Assembly: GCA_951213105.1 (NCBI GenBank)
Contig: OX578144.1
Span: 83,403,015 to 83,467,014 of the forward strand
DNA length: 64,000 nt
From: Amaurobius ferox
Taxonomy: Eukaryota > Arthropoda > Arachnida > Araneae > Amaurobiidae
Reading direction: 5' to 3'
The stretch's first letter is position 1. Every line of letters begins with the position of its first letter. Positions 45,163 to 55,369 of the stretch are shown here, piece after piece. A program made the position numbers and the translations under genes. A model generated the notes under the pieces. That model searched no databases, was not told where the DNA came from, and worked only from the letters and a program-made list of their open reading frames with translations.

Positions 45163-46371
45163 CACTCAAGTGTCAAAAGTTAAAGGATACCTCTCTAATA
45201 TTGAGTCGGATCTCCTATATCGCGGCGAAGTGCAGCAACTCAACGTGACATGGGCACAACTAGTCGGTGGAAGTCTCCAGAAGAAATGCACAACCATGTT
45301 GTCTCGATAGCAACCCATAATTGCGTAGTTGTGGTAAGTGCTGGAATTTGGACACGAATGGTTCTTGCTATATCACATCCCAGACATGCTTCAAGGGATT
45401 CATGTCTTGCGATCTAGGTAATCAAATCATGTGCTGAAATTGTCCTGAATGCCCCTGAAACCAATCGAGAGCGAATATAGCACTAGTGACACGAAACATT
45501 ATCATCCTGGAATATCCAATTTTTATTGGTGTATGTGAAGTCCCTAAGCGGATGCAAATGGTCACCAAATAGCTGAACATGGCAATTTCCTGTCAATGAC
45601 CTGTTCAATTTAACCAGAGGACTCAATCCATGCCAAGGAAACATTCCCCACACCATTACGGAACCACCACCAGCTTGCACAGTGCCTTGTTGACAAGTTG
45701 GATTTAAAGCCTCATGGGGTTTGATCTACACCCGAACGCGACCATCAGCACGTACCAACTGGAAACGTGACTCATTGGACCACGCTACCTTCTTCCAGTC
45801 ATCTAGGGTCCATTGCATGTGTTCGCGAGCCCAGGTGATGCGCTAAAGCCGATGATGTGCTGTGAGTAACAGCACTCGAGTCGGTCTTCTTCTGCCATAT
45901 CCCATCAAGGCTTAATTTCGCTACACAGACCTCACAGAAACGCTTCCAGTGCGTCCCTCATTGAATGTGGTAGTCAGTTGACTCAGTGCCGTTCATCTGT
46001 TAGCACGGACGCTTCTGCTCAGACGTCGCTGGTCTCGATCATTCAGCAGACGTGGCCGTCCACTGCGTTTTCCCTTGTGGGAAATGATGCCTTCTATGAG
46101 GTACTCCCAATACACTGTCGAACGACAAATCTTCAATGTATCCATCTTCAGAAATGCTATACCCCATACGTTAAGCTCCAACTACCATTCCACGTTCAAA
46201 CTCGGTTAATTCCCATCGGGTAGCCATTATCACATTTTTTAACGTTTCACAGGACACTGAAGAGTTCAACAGACAACAATGATAACCATCGGATTGTTTA
46301 TAACCTTTTAATGTAATGTGAGCGCCATTTGTAAATTTATATACTGTTATCCCAATTTTGACACTTGAATG
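45163..46371 (-). mobile_element. Tc1-like element, second family
   Basis: The left end CACTCAAGTGTCAAAAGTTA and inverted right end CATTCAAGTGTCAAAATTGG form terminal inverted repeats of about 27 bp with mismatches. A TA precedes the left end (45,161-45,162), and the right flank is mutated to AA. Length 1,209 bp. Carries a dead transposase on the minus strand. Confidence 0.8.
45290..46225 (-). pseudogene. Tc1-like transposase pseudogene (second family)
   Basis: Read on the minus strand: a helix-turn-helix remnant CRSTVYWEYLIEG and GRPRLLNDRDQRRLSR (46,181-45,993), HMQWTLDDWKKVAWSNESRF (about 45,820-45,760), GGGSVMVWGMFPWHGL (about 45,668), then WIFQDDNVSCH with the second catalytic Asp and a stop at 45,483. 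Beyond it the expected NPIEHVWD reads NPLKHVWD, so the catalytic Glu codon is now Lys. The first Asp position reads SNES instead of SDES. Two of three catalytic residues are lost and several stops interrupt the frame. Confidence 0.82.
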
Positions 46372-46429
46372 AATATGAATTATCTGAACATTTTATCAAC
46401 TGATATTTATTTTTAGGAAATATTATTCA

Positions 46430-46860
46430 GTGTTCATTAGTTTAACTGTTAAATAGATTAATTAATTTCAGTAAGTGGAAAAGTCTTTTATTTCACCAAC
46501 ATTGGTATTTTTATTCTGCAACCATTTCTTTCGTCACCAATATCCCGTTTAATCCATGAGGTATTTTCTGAATGGTATCATCAAACGTTAACGGAAATAG
46601 ATTAGCTTACTGTCCCTAACATAGAAAGGATTACTTATACATCGTTTAGCGCTTCGTGAAGGGCATACCAAAAATGTCTAGGGATCAATTCATTTGTACA
46701 TTTTTCTTTTGGCTTATTCTTTCTTCAATGCACTCACTTTTTTTCCCCGCACTTTGCTGTACTTTTCTTTACATTTTTACTTCTGTGCTAAGTTTTGAGG
46801 TATTACGCAGCAAAATATTAGAATTTAATAAATTTAATAACCACTCATGTATATATAAGA
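46430..46860. repeat. dispersed repeat shared with 51,700-52,018 and 52,690-53,024
   Basis: ATATCCCGTTTAATCCATGAGGTA, GGCATACCAAAAATGTCTAG and GGATCAATTCATT-type blocks occur in the same order in the three places, each just before a hairpin-family element. No coding content. Confidence 0.65.
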
Positions 46861-46863
46861 AAA

Positions 46864-47874
46864 TCTGATGTGGGCATCGCATGACTTTCCTTGTATAATG
46901 CAATGAATTTACTCATTTCACAGTCAAAAAATATTATATAAAATCCGCGATACTGTGTTTTTAGCGTTGAATTGTGCATTTGGCGATTTTTCGGATAACA
47001 GCATGTAAAACTACTTCAAAGTACTCAATTAACTTATATTTCGCGCAACTCTAAATAAACAATTATCAATATTGATAGCATCCTCAATAAGCGATATAGT
47101 TCATATATTAAAATATTTTAATAATTAATATATCAATTAGGCATCATTTTTATTAATTTAGCGTCATTTTTGCAATTTTGACGATATTTTCATCAATATG
47201 GGGCGAAAAATCTCCAAATTGGCTATATTGCGCTAGAATATTCACCAAGTTTGCCAAATGCATCATCAAGTGTTACAGACAAACGGAGAGAAAATCATTT
47301 CATATATACTAGAAGGTATGCCCGTCGCATGACGGAAATCCGAATTTGCCAAACATTACTTCTCATTTGGCGTCATTTTTATAAATTTGGCGGAATTTTT
47401 GTCACTTTAGCAACATTTAAAATAGTCGCCAATTTGACGACGTCCCGCTAAATTTCTCGCTAAATGTTACGGACGAACGGAGATATAAATGGGTTACTCT
47501 TATAGTCTATTCTTATATTCTTTACAAGATACTGAAATTTCAAGATATTAAGTTTCTCGCCATACGTTATGGAAGGACGGAGATATGGGTTATCCTTATA
47601 GTCTAATGTAGATATAGGTTATTCTTATAACCTTATGTTCCTTCCAAGATTTTGAACTTTCATCAATTAATCGTCATTTCATTGATTTAGCGTTGGTTTA
47701 ATTAATTTTGCGAATTTTTATCAATTGGGTGACATTTTATTCAATTTGGCAACATTAAAAAAATACGCAAGTTAGCGACATTCCGCCAAATTCGTCATCA
47801 AAATCTCGAATTCGAACGTTCGACTCCGTCACAATACTTTCCTTATACATTATACGATTTATATAAGGAAAGTA
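46864..47874 (+). mobile_element. hairpin-family element, minisatellite-rich subfamily
   Basis: The 5' end is TCTGATGTGGGCATCGCATG. AAATCCGCGATACTGTG and GATAGCATCCTCAATAAGCG follow, then a long stretch of TTTGGCG / CGCCAAA units (about 47,150-47,810). The 3' part is short (CGAATTCGAACGTTCGACTC) and ends in the hairpin CTTATACATTATACGATTTA with GGAAAGTAATG. The TG microsatellite segment is absent. Confidence 0.72.
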
Positions 47875-48201
47875 ATGATATAATAATTTCTAATTATTAA
47901 AATAATCGGATGTGTCCAACACCCCTCTTAAGAATAATTTTCTTTTAATATAATTATAATAATTTACTTTGAACACTTCAGTGAATTTTTACCTGGTTCC
48001 TATATAAATTTAAATATTTTAGGAAAATACGTGATACAAACAGTAGTTTCGCTTCTGTTCTCATTAAGTCAACTTAAAAATTATTGAAGCATTTCATAAC
48101 AGAGATGAAGTTTTATCCTTTTTCCTATTTTCCATTAAGGGGCAAAGTAATTCTCGAGAGTCCTTTAAATAAAAGAACAGATATTTCGAATATACAAAAT
48201 A

Positions 48202-49941
48202 TCTGATGTTGGTAGCACATACTTTCTTATGAATTTACTCATTTCACAGTCAAAAAATCTGATGTGGGCAACACATGACTTTCCTTATATAATGTAATGA
48301 ATTTACTACATTTACAGTAAAAAAATAGGTTATTCTTATAGAAAATACTTATTTCTTTCCAAAATATTGAATTTTCATCAATAAGTCGTCATTTTCATCC
48401 ATTTGGCGATATTTTCGTTAATTTGGCAACATTTCAAAAAGTCGCCAAGTTGGCAACATTCCGCCAAATTCGTCGCCAAAATCTCGCCAAGCGTTATGGA
48501 CGAAGAAATAAGTTATTCTTACAGCAAATAAATGACTATTGGCGTTCAAATGCAAAAGTATTACTTAAAGTGTCTTTTTTCATGAATAGAACGAGCTAGA
48601 TCCACGAAAATGATGACACCCAAATTATCGAATGGTATTACATATGAAAGTGAACATGTTTCTCAGTATCATATATATATTTTTTTCAATTTTATATGAC
48701 TTTTTGATAATTTTTTTTAAAAAATGTACAATATCTCAAGAACGGTTCATGTTAGCGTTCTAAAATTTATGCCAATCGTTTTCTAATAAAAAATTACATA
48801 AGAAATGTCTATTTGCGCAACTTTATTAGCGGTTTTGATTTTTTGACGATTTTTCAAAATTTCATTCGAAAAATTAGGGGGTTCTGAACATTCGATTGCG
48901 TATAAAAACAATAGGCTTCCAGTGTTTACGGATTGTGAATTTTGTACCAAATTTCGTTCGAATCGGTCCATTCGTTCGTCAGTTATCGTCTCCACACACT
49001 CACTGACATACACACACACATACACACACACACACACACACACAGACATCACTTCAAAAATGTTTGATTCGTGATCAGGGATGCTTGAAACGTGCTCTCC
49101 CGTCGAAAACTCGAATTCGAATTTTCGACCGCGTCACAATACTTTCCTTATACCTTATGTATATAAGGAAAGTAAAAATAATGTATGAGATCTGCGGTAC
49201 TGTGCTTAAAATTGAATTGAACATTTGGCGATTTTCTAGACGGCAACATGCAAAACTATTTCAAAGTACCCAATTAACTTATATTTGCCGAAATTCTAAA
49301 TAAACAATTATCAATATTGATAGCATCCTCAATAAGCGATATATTATATTTATTAAAATATTTTAAAAATTAATTCATCATTTAGGTGTCATTTCATTAA
49401 TTTGGTGTCAATTTTGCCATTTTAACGATATTTTCGTCAAGCTGGTGCAAAATATCACCAAGTTGGATATTTTGCCTATTATCGCCACTTTGCTAGATTT
49501 TTTACCAAGTTCGCCAAACGCATCACCAATGTGTTACAGACAATCGAGAAGAAGAGTATAGCTTATATATTATAAGGTATACTCGTCATATTACGGAAAT
49601 CAGAATTTAGGAAACATTCTGCTAAATTTCTCGCCAAACGTTACGAACCGAGATATAGGTTTTTCCTGTAGTTTACTCTTATGTTCTTTCCAAGATACTA
49701 AACTTTTATCAATTGGTCGTCATTTATTCAAGATTTATTTCAAGATATTCCGGCAAATTCAAAACCAAAATTTTACGAAACGTTACGAATGGAAAAATAG
49801 GTCATTCTTATAGTAGAGTCTTATATTTTTTCCAAGATATTAAATTTTCGTAAATTAGTCGTCGTCATTTTCATTGATTTGCCGTCATTCTTAAAAATTT
49901 GGCGACATTTCCGTTAATTTGGCAACATTTAAAGAAATCGC
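48202..49941 (+). mobile_element. hairpin-family element interrupted by a nested sister element
   Basis: The 5' end TCTGATGTTGGTAGCACATA and the TCATTTCACAGTCAAAAAA block (48,202-48,257) are split from their continuation (GAGATCTGCGGTACTGTG, about 49,188) by a complete element at 48,258-49,173. The undisturbed order is seen in 46,864-47,874. The 3' end is missing and runs into the reverse-oriented copy at about 49,942. Confidence 0.72.
48258..49173 (+). mobile_element. complete hairpin-family element nested in a sister copy
   Basis: All parts are in order: TCTGATGTGGGCAACACATG, ACTTTCCTTATATAATG, minisatellite, ATATCTCAAGAACGGTTCAT, AC microsatellite at about 49,011-49,043, GTCGAAAACTCGAATTCGAA and the 3' hairpin CTTATACCTTATGTATATAA with GGAAAGTAA. 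Very close to 22,280-23,208. Confidence 0.8.
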
Positions 49942-50436
49942 AAAATTTGGTACAAAATTACAATCCGTGAATACTGGAAGCCTGTTATTTTTTACACGCA
50001 ATCGAATGTTCAGACCCCTCTAAATTTTCGAATGAAATTTTGAAAAAATCATAAATTAATCAAAACCTCTAATGTTCTTATGTAATTTTTCATTAGAAAA
50101 CAATTAACATGAATTTTAGAACGTTAGCATGAACCGTTCTCGAAATATTGCACATTTTTCAAAAAAGAATTATTAAAAAGTTATATAAAATAAAAAAAAA
50201 AACGTTTCCTATTGAGGAACATGTTCACTTTTCATACGTAATATCATGCGATAAATTTGGTGACATCATTCTCGAAGATCTTGCTCGTTCCATTCATGAC
50301 AAAATATACTTTGAGTAATACTTTTGTATTTGAGCGCCAATAGTCATTTATCTGCTATAATAATAAATTATTTCTCTGTCCATAACGCTTGGCCAGATTT
50401 TGGCGACGAATTTGGAGGAATGTCGCCAACTTAGCG

Positions 50437-50449
50437 ACCCTTTTAAATG
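50437..50449. repeat. left target-site duplication of the SINE
   Basis: ACCCTTTTAAATG, repeated exactly at 50,837-50,849. Confidence 0.92.
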
Positions 50450-50836
50450 GAGCCAACGACCGTACCGTGCTGAAAACACCGGTTCTCGTTAGATTATTGA
50501 AGTCAAGCAGCATCGGGCGCGGTTAGTACTTGGGTGGGTGACCACCTGGGAACACCGCGTAATGTTAGCAAATTTCGAACGCGGTAGCCCGGTGGTTGGC
50601 GCGCTGGATTTGCACGCTGCCACAACTGCCGCCGTGTTCATGCGGAGTACGATCACGTTAAACATGTGGGTCCGTAAGTCCTTCCGAGAGGTTGGTGGTA
50701 GGGGAAGGAGGGTACGGTCCCTGTGGATGCCTCCCCCACTGGGTTCCGATCTAAATTGGGTGGCACTTCCCGGCTGTCGAAACAGTTACCTTACACCTTT
50801 CTGGTAGGTCAGACGGTCTGGGTCTCAACAACAACA
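50450..50836 (+). mobile_element. composite SINE: 5S rRNA head, tRNA-like unit, body, AAC tail
   Basis: The first 118 bases are a recognisable 5S rRNA copy. A second pol III-type unit follows, with an A box in GTAGCCCGGTGGTTGGCGCG (about 50,584) and a weak B box in GGAGTACGATCAC (about 50,644). The body has TTCCGAGAGGTTGGTGGTAG, GGTACGGTCCCTGTGG and ATCTAAATTGGGTGG, shared with the copies at 40,215-40,510 and in part 39,893-40,014. The 3' end is GGTCTGGGTCTC plus AACAACAACAA. Exact 13-bp duplications flank it. A 5S-plus-tRNA head is known from AmnSINE1-type elements, and 5S heads from SINE3 families. A LINE in the same genome must supply the retrotransposition machinery. Confidence 0.9.
50452..50569 (+). 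rRNA. 5S rRNA-derived promoter/head of the SINE
   Basis: The text follows animal 5S rRNA closely: GCCAACGACC start, AAGTCAAGCAGCATCGGGC (internal A box and intermediate element) and TAGTACTTGGGTGGGTGACC with CCTGGGAACACC (box C), then a 3' end near GTTAGC. Several stem positions are changed (for example GTTAGATTATTGAAG in place of the usual GTCCGATCACCGAAG). With its position inside a SINE with TSDs, this makes it a retroposed copy, not a functional 5S gene. Confidence 0.9.
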
Positions 50837-51050
50837 ACCCTTTTAAATGTTATCAAATTAAAGAAAATCTCGCCAAATAGATAAAATTAGGCTAAATCAA
50901 TGAAAATAACGACTAATTGTCAAAAATTCAATATCTTGGAAAAAATATAAGTATCTATTATAAGAATAACCTATTTTGTTTTTACTGTAAAAGTAGTAAA
51001 TACATTGCATTATTTAAGGAAAGTCATGTGCTGCCCACATCAGATTTTTT

Positions 51051-51325
51051 TTACATCAGCTTAGCCTCTTGATGCTATATTTATCCTCCAAGTCAGCTGT
51101 TATACTCTCGGTTTTAAAGCGGAGCTCCATATACCAGAATTCCCTAAATCGATGTCAGTCGTACTTTCAGACCTCCGACATTTTTGCACTAGCTTACAAG
51201 GTTAATTCGCTCGGGCGCCATTGTAAAAAACAAACCTTGCTGCCCCAACCAGGAATCGAACCCTGGATCTTCAAACTGACCAGCTCAAACTGACCAACGC
51301 TCTACCGTTGAGCTACTGATACTAA
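51051..51325 (-). mobile_element. tRNA-derived SINE
   Basis: On the minus strand GTAGCTCAACGGTAGAGCG is a near-ideal A box and GGGTTCGATTCCTGG a near-ideal B box. The anticodon-arm region carries a duplicated GGTCAGTTTGA. The body continues through ATGGCGCCCGAGCGAATTAA and GGAGCTCCGCTTTAAAACC to AGAGGCTAAGCTGATG. The two promoter boxes are too far apart for a mature tRNA, so this is a SINE head. Confidence 0.7.
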
Positions 51326-52017
51326 ATCACAAGCTCTTATTGTAGAAGTAGGCTCTGCACATCATACTGGATAAAATTGCAAAATATGCAAATGCACATT
51401 TAATCTTTGTATGTTTAACGTATGTCTGATTTTATACGGTTTGCTTGAAATGTATCCAAAAATTTAATATAATTTTTATAATTAAATTTGAAAAATTGAT
51501 ATCTTGAAAGTTAAAAAAGCTACTATCTTCCCTCTACATATTACTTACGAGTAATTTTTCCCCCATATTTTATTAGTACTATACTGCTGTCCTGCAAAAT
51601 GATCTTAAACATTAAATTTCCATATGATTTTTGTATTGAGTCCCTACCAAGATGAATCCCAATACTTTTCGTCAATGAATACTTTTTAGTCATTTTCGAG
51701 ATTCATTATTGTAGACGTTAAACAGACGAATTACCTTTAATAAGTAGAAAAGTCATTTATTTCTCTTATGCCAGTATTTTCAGTCTGTAAACATTTTTAT
51801 TCGTCACTAATATCCCGTTTTAACCAGGAGGTACTCTATGAGTAGCATCAAGGGAGATATATTACCTACCGAAACTAGATTAGCTTTATGTTTCTTATAA
51901 GGAAAGTATTACCAATAACGTTTAATGATTCGTGAAGGCATACCAAAAGTGTTTGAGGATCAATTCGTTCGTACAATCTTCCTTTAACTTATTCCTACTT
52001 CAATGCATTCTCCTTTT

Positions 52018-52561
52018 TACTGTCCTTATATAGATTGTATAATATATAAGGAATTTATTGTGACGGGGTCGAAAATTCGAATTCGAGGTTTAGACGGGAG
52101 AAAACGTTTCAAGCATCCCTGGACACGAATCAGACATTTTTGAAATGATGTCTGTGTATGTGTGTGTGTGTGTGTGTGTGCGTGCGCGTGTGTGTATGCA
52201 AGTGTGTGTGTATGTAAGTGTGTGTGTGTGTATGTAAGTGTGTGTGTGTATGTAAGTGTGTGTCAGTGAGGCTATGGAGACGATATCTCACGAGCGAAGC
52301 GATTCGAACAAAATTTTGTAAAAAAATCACAATCAGTGAACTCTAGAAACCTATTGTTTTTACACGCAATCGAATGTTCAGACACCACCTAAATTTTGAA
52401 ATGAAATTTTGAAAAATTCATCAAAAACTAAAACATTCAATAAATTTGCGTAAATAATCATTTCTTATGTAATTTTTCATTACAAAACGATTGACATAAA
52501 CTTTACATAATAGTAAATTCATGGCATTATGTAAGGAAAGTCATGTGTTGCCCACATCAGA
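52018..52561 (-). mobile_element. internally deleted hairpin-family element
   Basis: The inverted 3' hairpin, GACGGGGTCGAAAATTCGAA, a TG-rich minisatellite (52,152-52,264) and the post-microsatellite segment are present. The sequence then jumps from GATTGACATAAACTTTA straight to the 5' terminal AAGTCATGTGTTGCCCACAT and CAGA. The whole minisatellite half is deleted, giving 544 bp, yet both ends are kept. Confidence 0.75.
52152..52264. repeat. TG microsatellite grown into TATGTAAGTGTGTG minisatellite
   Basis: Pure TG runs alternate with regularly spaced TATGTAAG interruptions. The same pattern appears at about 53,158-53,220. Confidence 0.85.
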
Positions 52562-53023
52562 TTTTTTTATTAGTGCTATACTGCTATCCTGCAAAATGAC
52601 CTTAAACATTAAATTTCCATGTGATTTTTGTATTGAGTTACTACTAAGATGAGTCCTTATCCATTTCATTAATGAATATTTTTTAAACAGTCATTTTCAA
52701 GATCCATTATTGTAGACGTTAAACAGATGAATTAACTTTAATAAGTAGAAAAGTCATTTATTTCTCTTATGCCAGTATTTTCAGTCGGTAAACATTTTTA
52801 TTCGTCACTAATATCCCTTTTTAACCATGAGGTACTTTATGAATAACATCAAGGGAAATATATGAGCTACCGAAAATAGATTAGCTTTATGTTTCTTATA
52901 TGGAAAGGATTACCAATATCGTTTAATGATTCGTGAAGGCATACCAAAAATATTTGAGGATCAATTAATTCGTTCGTACAATCTTCTTTTAACTTGCTCC
53001 TGCTTCAATGCATTCTCCTTTTA

Positions 53024-54764
53024 CTTTCCTTATATACATAATATAATGTATAAGGAATATATTGTGACGGTGTCGAAAATTCGAATTCGAGGTTTCGACG
53101 GGAGAGAATGTTTCAAGCATCCCTGAACACGAATCAGACATTTTTGAATTTATGTCTGTGTATGTGTGTATGTAAGTGTGTGTGTATGTAAGTGTGTGTG
53201 TGTGTATGTAAGTGTGTGTCAGTGAGGCTATGGGAACGATATCTCACGAACGAAGCGATTCGAACAAAATTTTGTAAAAAAATCACAATCAGTGAATACT
53301 AGAAGCCTATTGTTTTTACAAGCAATCAAATGTTCAGATACCACCTAAATTTTGAAATGAAATTTTGAAAAATTCATCAGAAACTAAAACATTCAATAAA
53401 GTTACGTAAATAATCATTTCTTTTGTAAATTTTTATTAGAGAGCGATTGACACAAACTTTAGAACACTAGCATTAACTGCTCTTGGGATATTGCAGATTT
53501 GTCAAGTAAATTTATCAAAAAATCACATAAAATGAAAAAGAAAAGTATTAACTATTGTGAAATCTTTTCATATGCAATATTATGCGATAAGTTTATTATC
53601 ATCATTCTCGCAGATCTAGCTCGTTCCATTCACGAGAGAGACTCTTTAGGTAATATCATTCGAATTTGACGCCATTAGAAGTTTGTCTACTATAATAATA
53701 ACCTATATCTGCATCCACAATGCTTGACGAAATTTTGGAGACAAATTTAACGGAATATCGCCAACTTTGCAAGTTTTTTAAATGCTGCCAAATTGACGAC
53801 AATATTACCAATTTCATAAAAATGTCACCAAATTGATAAAAATGACGTTACATCAATGAAAATGAAGATTAATTGATGAAAATTTAGTATCTTGGAATAT
53901 ATAAAAGAATCTACTATAAGAGAAGATGCTTTGGGTAATAGTTTTTAATTAGAACGCCATTAATCATTTATCTACTATAAGAATAACGTATTTAACCGAC
54001 CATAATGCTTAACGAAATGTTGGCGACGCATTTGGCGGAATATCGCCAAGTTGGCGAGTTTTTAAAATGTCGCCAAATTTATAAAAAATTTCGCCAAATA
54101 GATAAGAATGTTGCTAAATCAATGAAAATGACAACTAATTGAAAATTCAATATTTTGAAAAGAACATGAAAATAACCTATTTATCCATCTGTAACACTTG
54201 GCGGAATTCTGGCGACGAATTTTGGCGGCATATCGTAAACTTGGCTACTTTTTTAAATGTTGCCAAATTGGCGAAACTGTTATGAAATAGATCAAAATGT
54301 CGCCAAATTGATAAAAATAACGCCAATAGGATAGAATGTTTTGTAAATTTTTAATTATGTCGTATGATGAGCATACCTTTTATTATATAAGAATTGCTCT
54401 TCTAAATATCGCCAACTTCGAGATATTTAGGCCCACATTGACTAAAATATCGTCAAAATTGGAAAAATGACGCCAAGTTAATGAAAATAACGCCAAATTG
54501 ATGAATTTATTATTAAAATATTTAAATATATGGGAAATATTGCTTGAGGATGATATCAATATTAATAATTTTTAATTTAGAGTTGCGTAAAATTTAAGTT
54601 AATTGGGCAGGAAATAGTTTTACATGGTGTCATCCGAAAAAGGGCCAAATATACAGTTTAACGTTACAAACACTGTGCTGTGAATTTTTTTCAACACTTT
54701 TCCGCCGTTAAAGAAGTAAATCCATTGCATTATATAAGGAAAGTCATGTGCTGATCACATCTGA
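53024..54764 (-). mobile_element. long hairpin-family element with internal ~285-bp repeats
   Basis: The inverted 3' hairpin region is at about 53,024-53,060, with the TG minisatellite at 53,158-53,220. The minisatellite half is expanded: GGTAATA, CGCCATTA and CTACTATAA.AATAACC blocks near 53,650 recur near 53,935. It ends with AAGTCATGTGCTGATCACAT and CTGA. It is nearly twice the usual length and may be a merger of two copies. Confidence 0.65.
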
Positions 54765-54798
54765 TTTTTGTTTATACCAACGTAATTGTTTTTATATT

Positions 54799-55039
54799 AC
54801 TTTCCTTATATAAATAGTATAATGTATAAGGAAAGTATTGGGATGGGGTCGAATATTTGAATCCGAGTTTTTGAAGAGAGAGCACGTTTCAAGCATTCCT
54901 GGTCACGAATCAGACGTTTTTGAGGTGATGTCTCTGTGTGTGTGAAAGTACGTTATTGTATGTGTGAAAGTATGTGTGTGTGTATGTGAAAGTATGTGTG
55001 TGTGTGTATGTGAAAGTATGTGTGAGTGTGTATGTGAAA

Positions 55040-55080
<41 letters not shown>

Positions 55081-55363
55081 AGTCAGTGAGCCTGTGGAGA
55101 CGATATTTCATGAACAGATGAACCAATTCGAACAAAATTTGATACAAAACTTACAATTTGTGAATACTGAAAGGTTATTGTTTTAAAACGCAATCGAGTG
55201 TTCAGAACCCCATTAAATTTTCAAGTGGAATTTTGAAAAAATCATTAACAAATCAAAACCTTTCATAATATTACGCAAATAGTCATTTTTTATGTAATTT
55301 TTTATTAGAAAACGATTGGCATAAACTTTAGAACACTAGCATAAACCGTTCTTGAGATTGCTA
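54799..55363 (-). mobile_element. 5'-truncated hairpin-family element
   Basis: The inverted 3' hairpin (ACTTTCCTTATATAAATAGT with ATAAGGAAAGT), GGGATGGGGTCGAATATTTG, a TG minisatellite (54,934-55,078) and the post-microsatellite block are present. Similarity stops after AAACCGTTCTTGAGATT. Confidence 0.7.
54934..55078. repeat. minisatellite of TGTGTATGTGAAAGTA units
   Basis: At least five units with TGTG runs of varying length separated by TATGTGAAAG. A (TG)n stretch closes the array. The minus-strand frame across it encodes only His/Thr-rich repeats. Confidence 0.85.
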
Positions 55364-55369
55364 AATCCA

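Larger units (their letters stand above)
49942..51044 (-). mobile_element. hairpin-family element, 3' end missing, containing a SINE
   Basis: It starts on the plus strand with CAAAATTTGGTACAAAATTA (the segment beyond the microsatellite; the 3' hairpin and microsatellite are lost) and runs through CGTTCTCGAAATATTGCAC and the minisatellite. It ends with AAGTCATGTGCTGCCCACAT, CAGA and a T-run. A 387-bp SINE splits it at 50,450-50,836. Confidence 0.78.
51572..53565. repeat. tandem duplication with a unit of about 1.0 kb
   Basis: ATTAGTaCTATACTGCTgTCCTGC at 51,572 recurs at 52,569 (offset 997). The order AAACATTAAATTTCCAT, GTTAAACAGA, AATATCCC.TTTTAACCA, GCATACCAAAA and then a reverse hairpin-family 3' end is the same in both units. 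Copies are diverged. Confidence 0.75.

Noticed and set aside
50452..50569. Functional 5S rRNA gene
   Set aside because: It lies within a TSD-flanked SINE, has several stem substitutions and is followed directly by a tRNA-like unit, with no T-run terminator at its 3' end.
51241..51320. tRNA gene on the minus strand
   Set aside because: Good A and B boxes, but the anticodon region is expanded by a duplicated segment and the acceptor ends do not pair. It continues into a SINE body.
52130..52330. His/Thr-rich peptide ORFs over TG runs (also 54,953-55,147 and 57,492-57,719)
   Set aside because: They are translations of TG/AC microsatellites inside hairpin-family elements.
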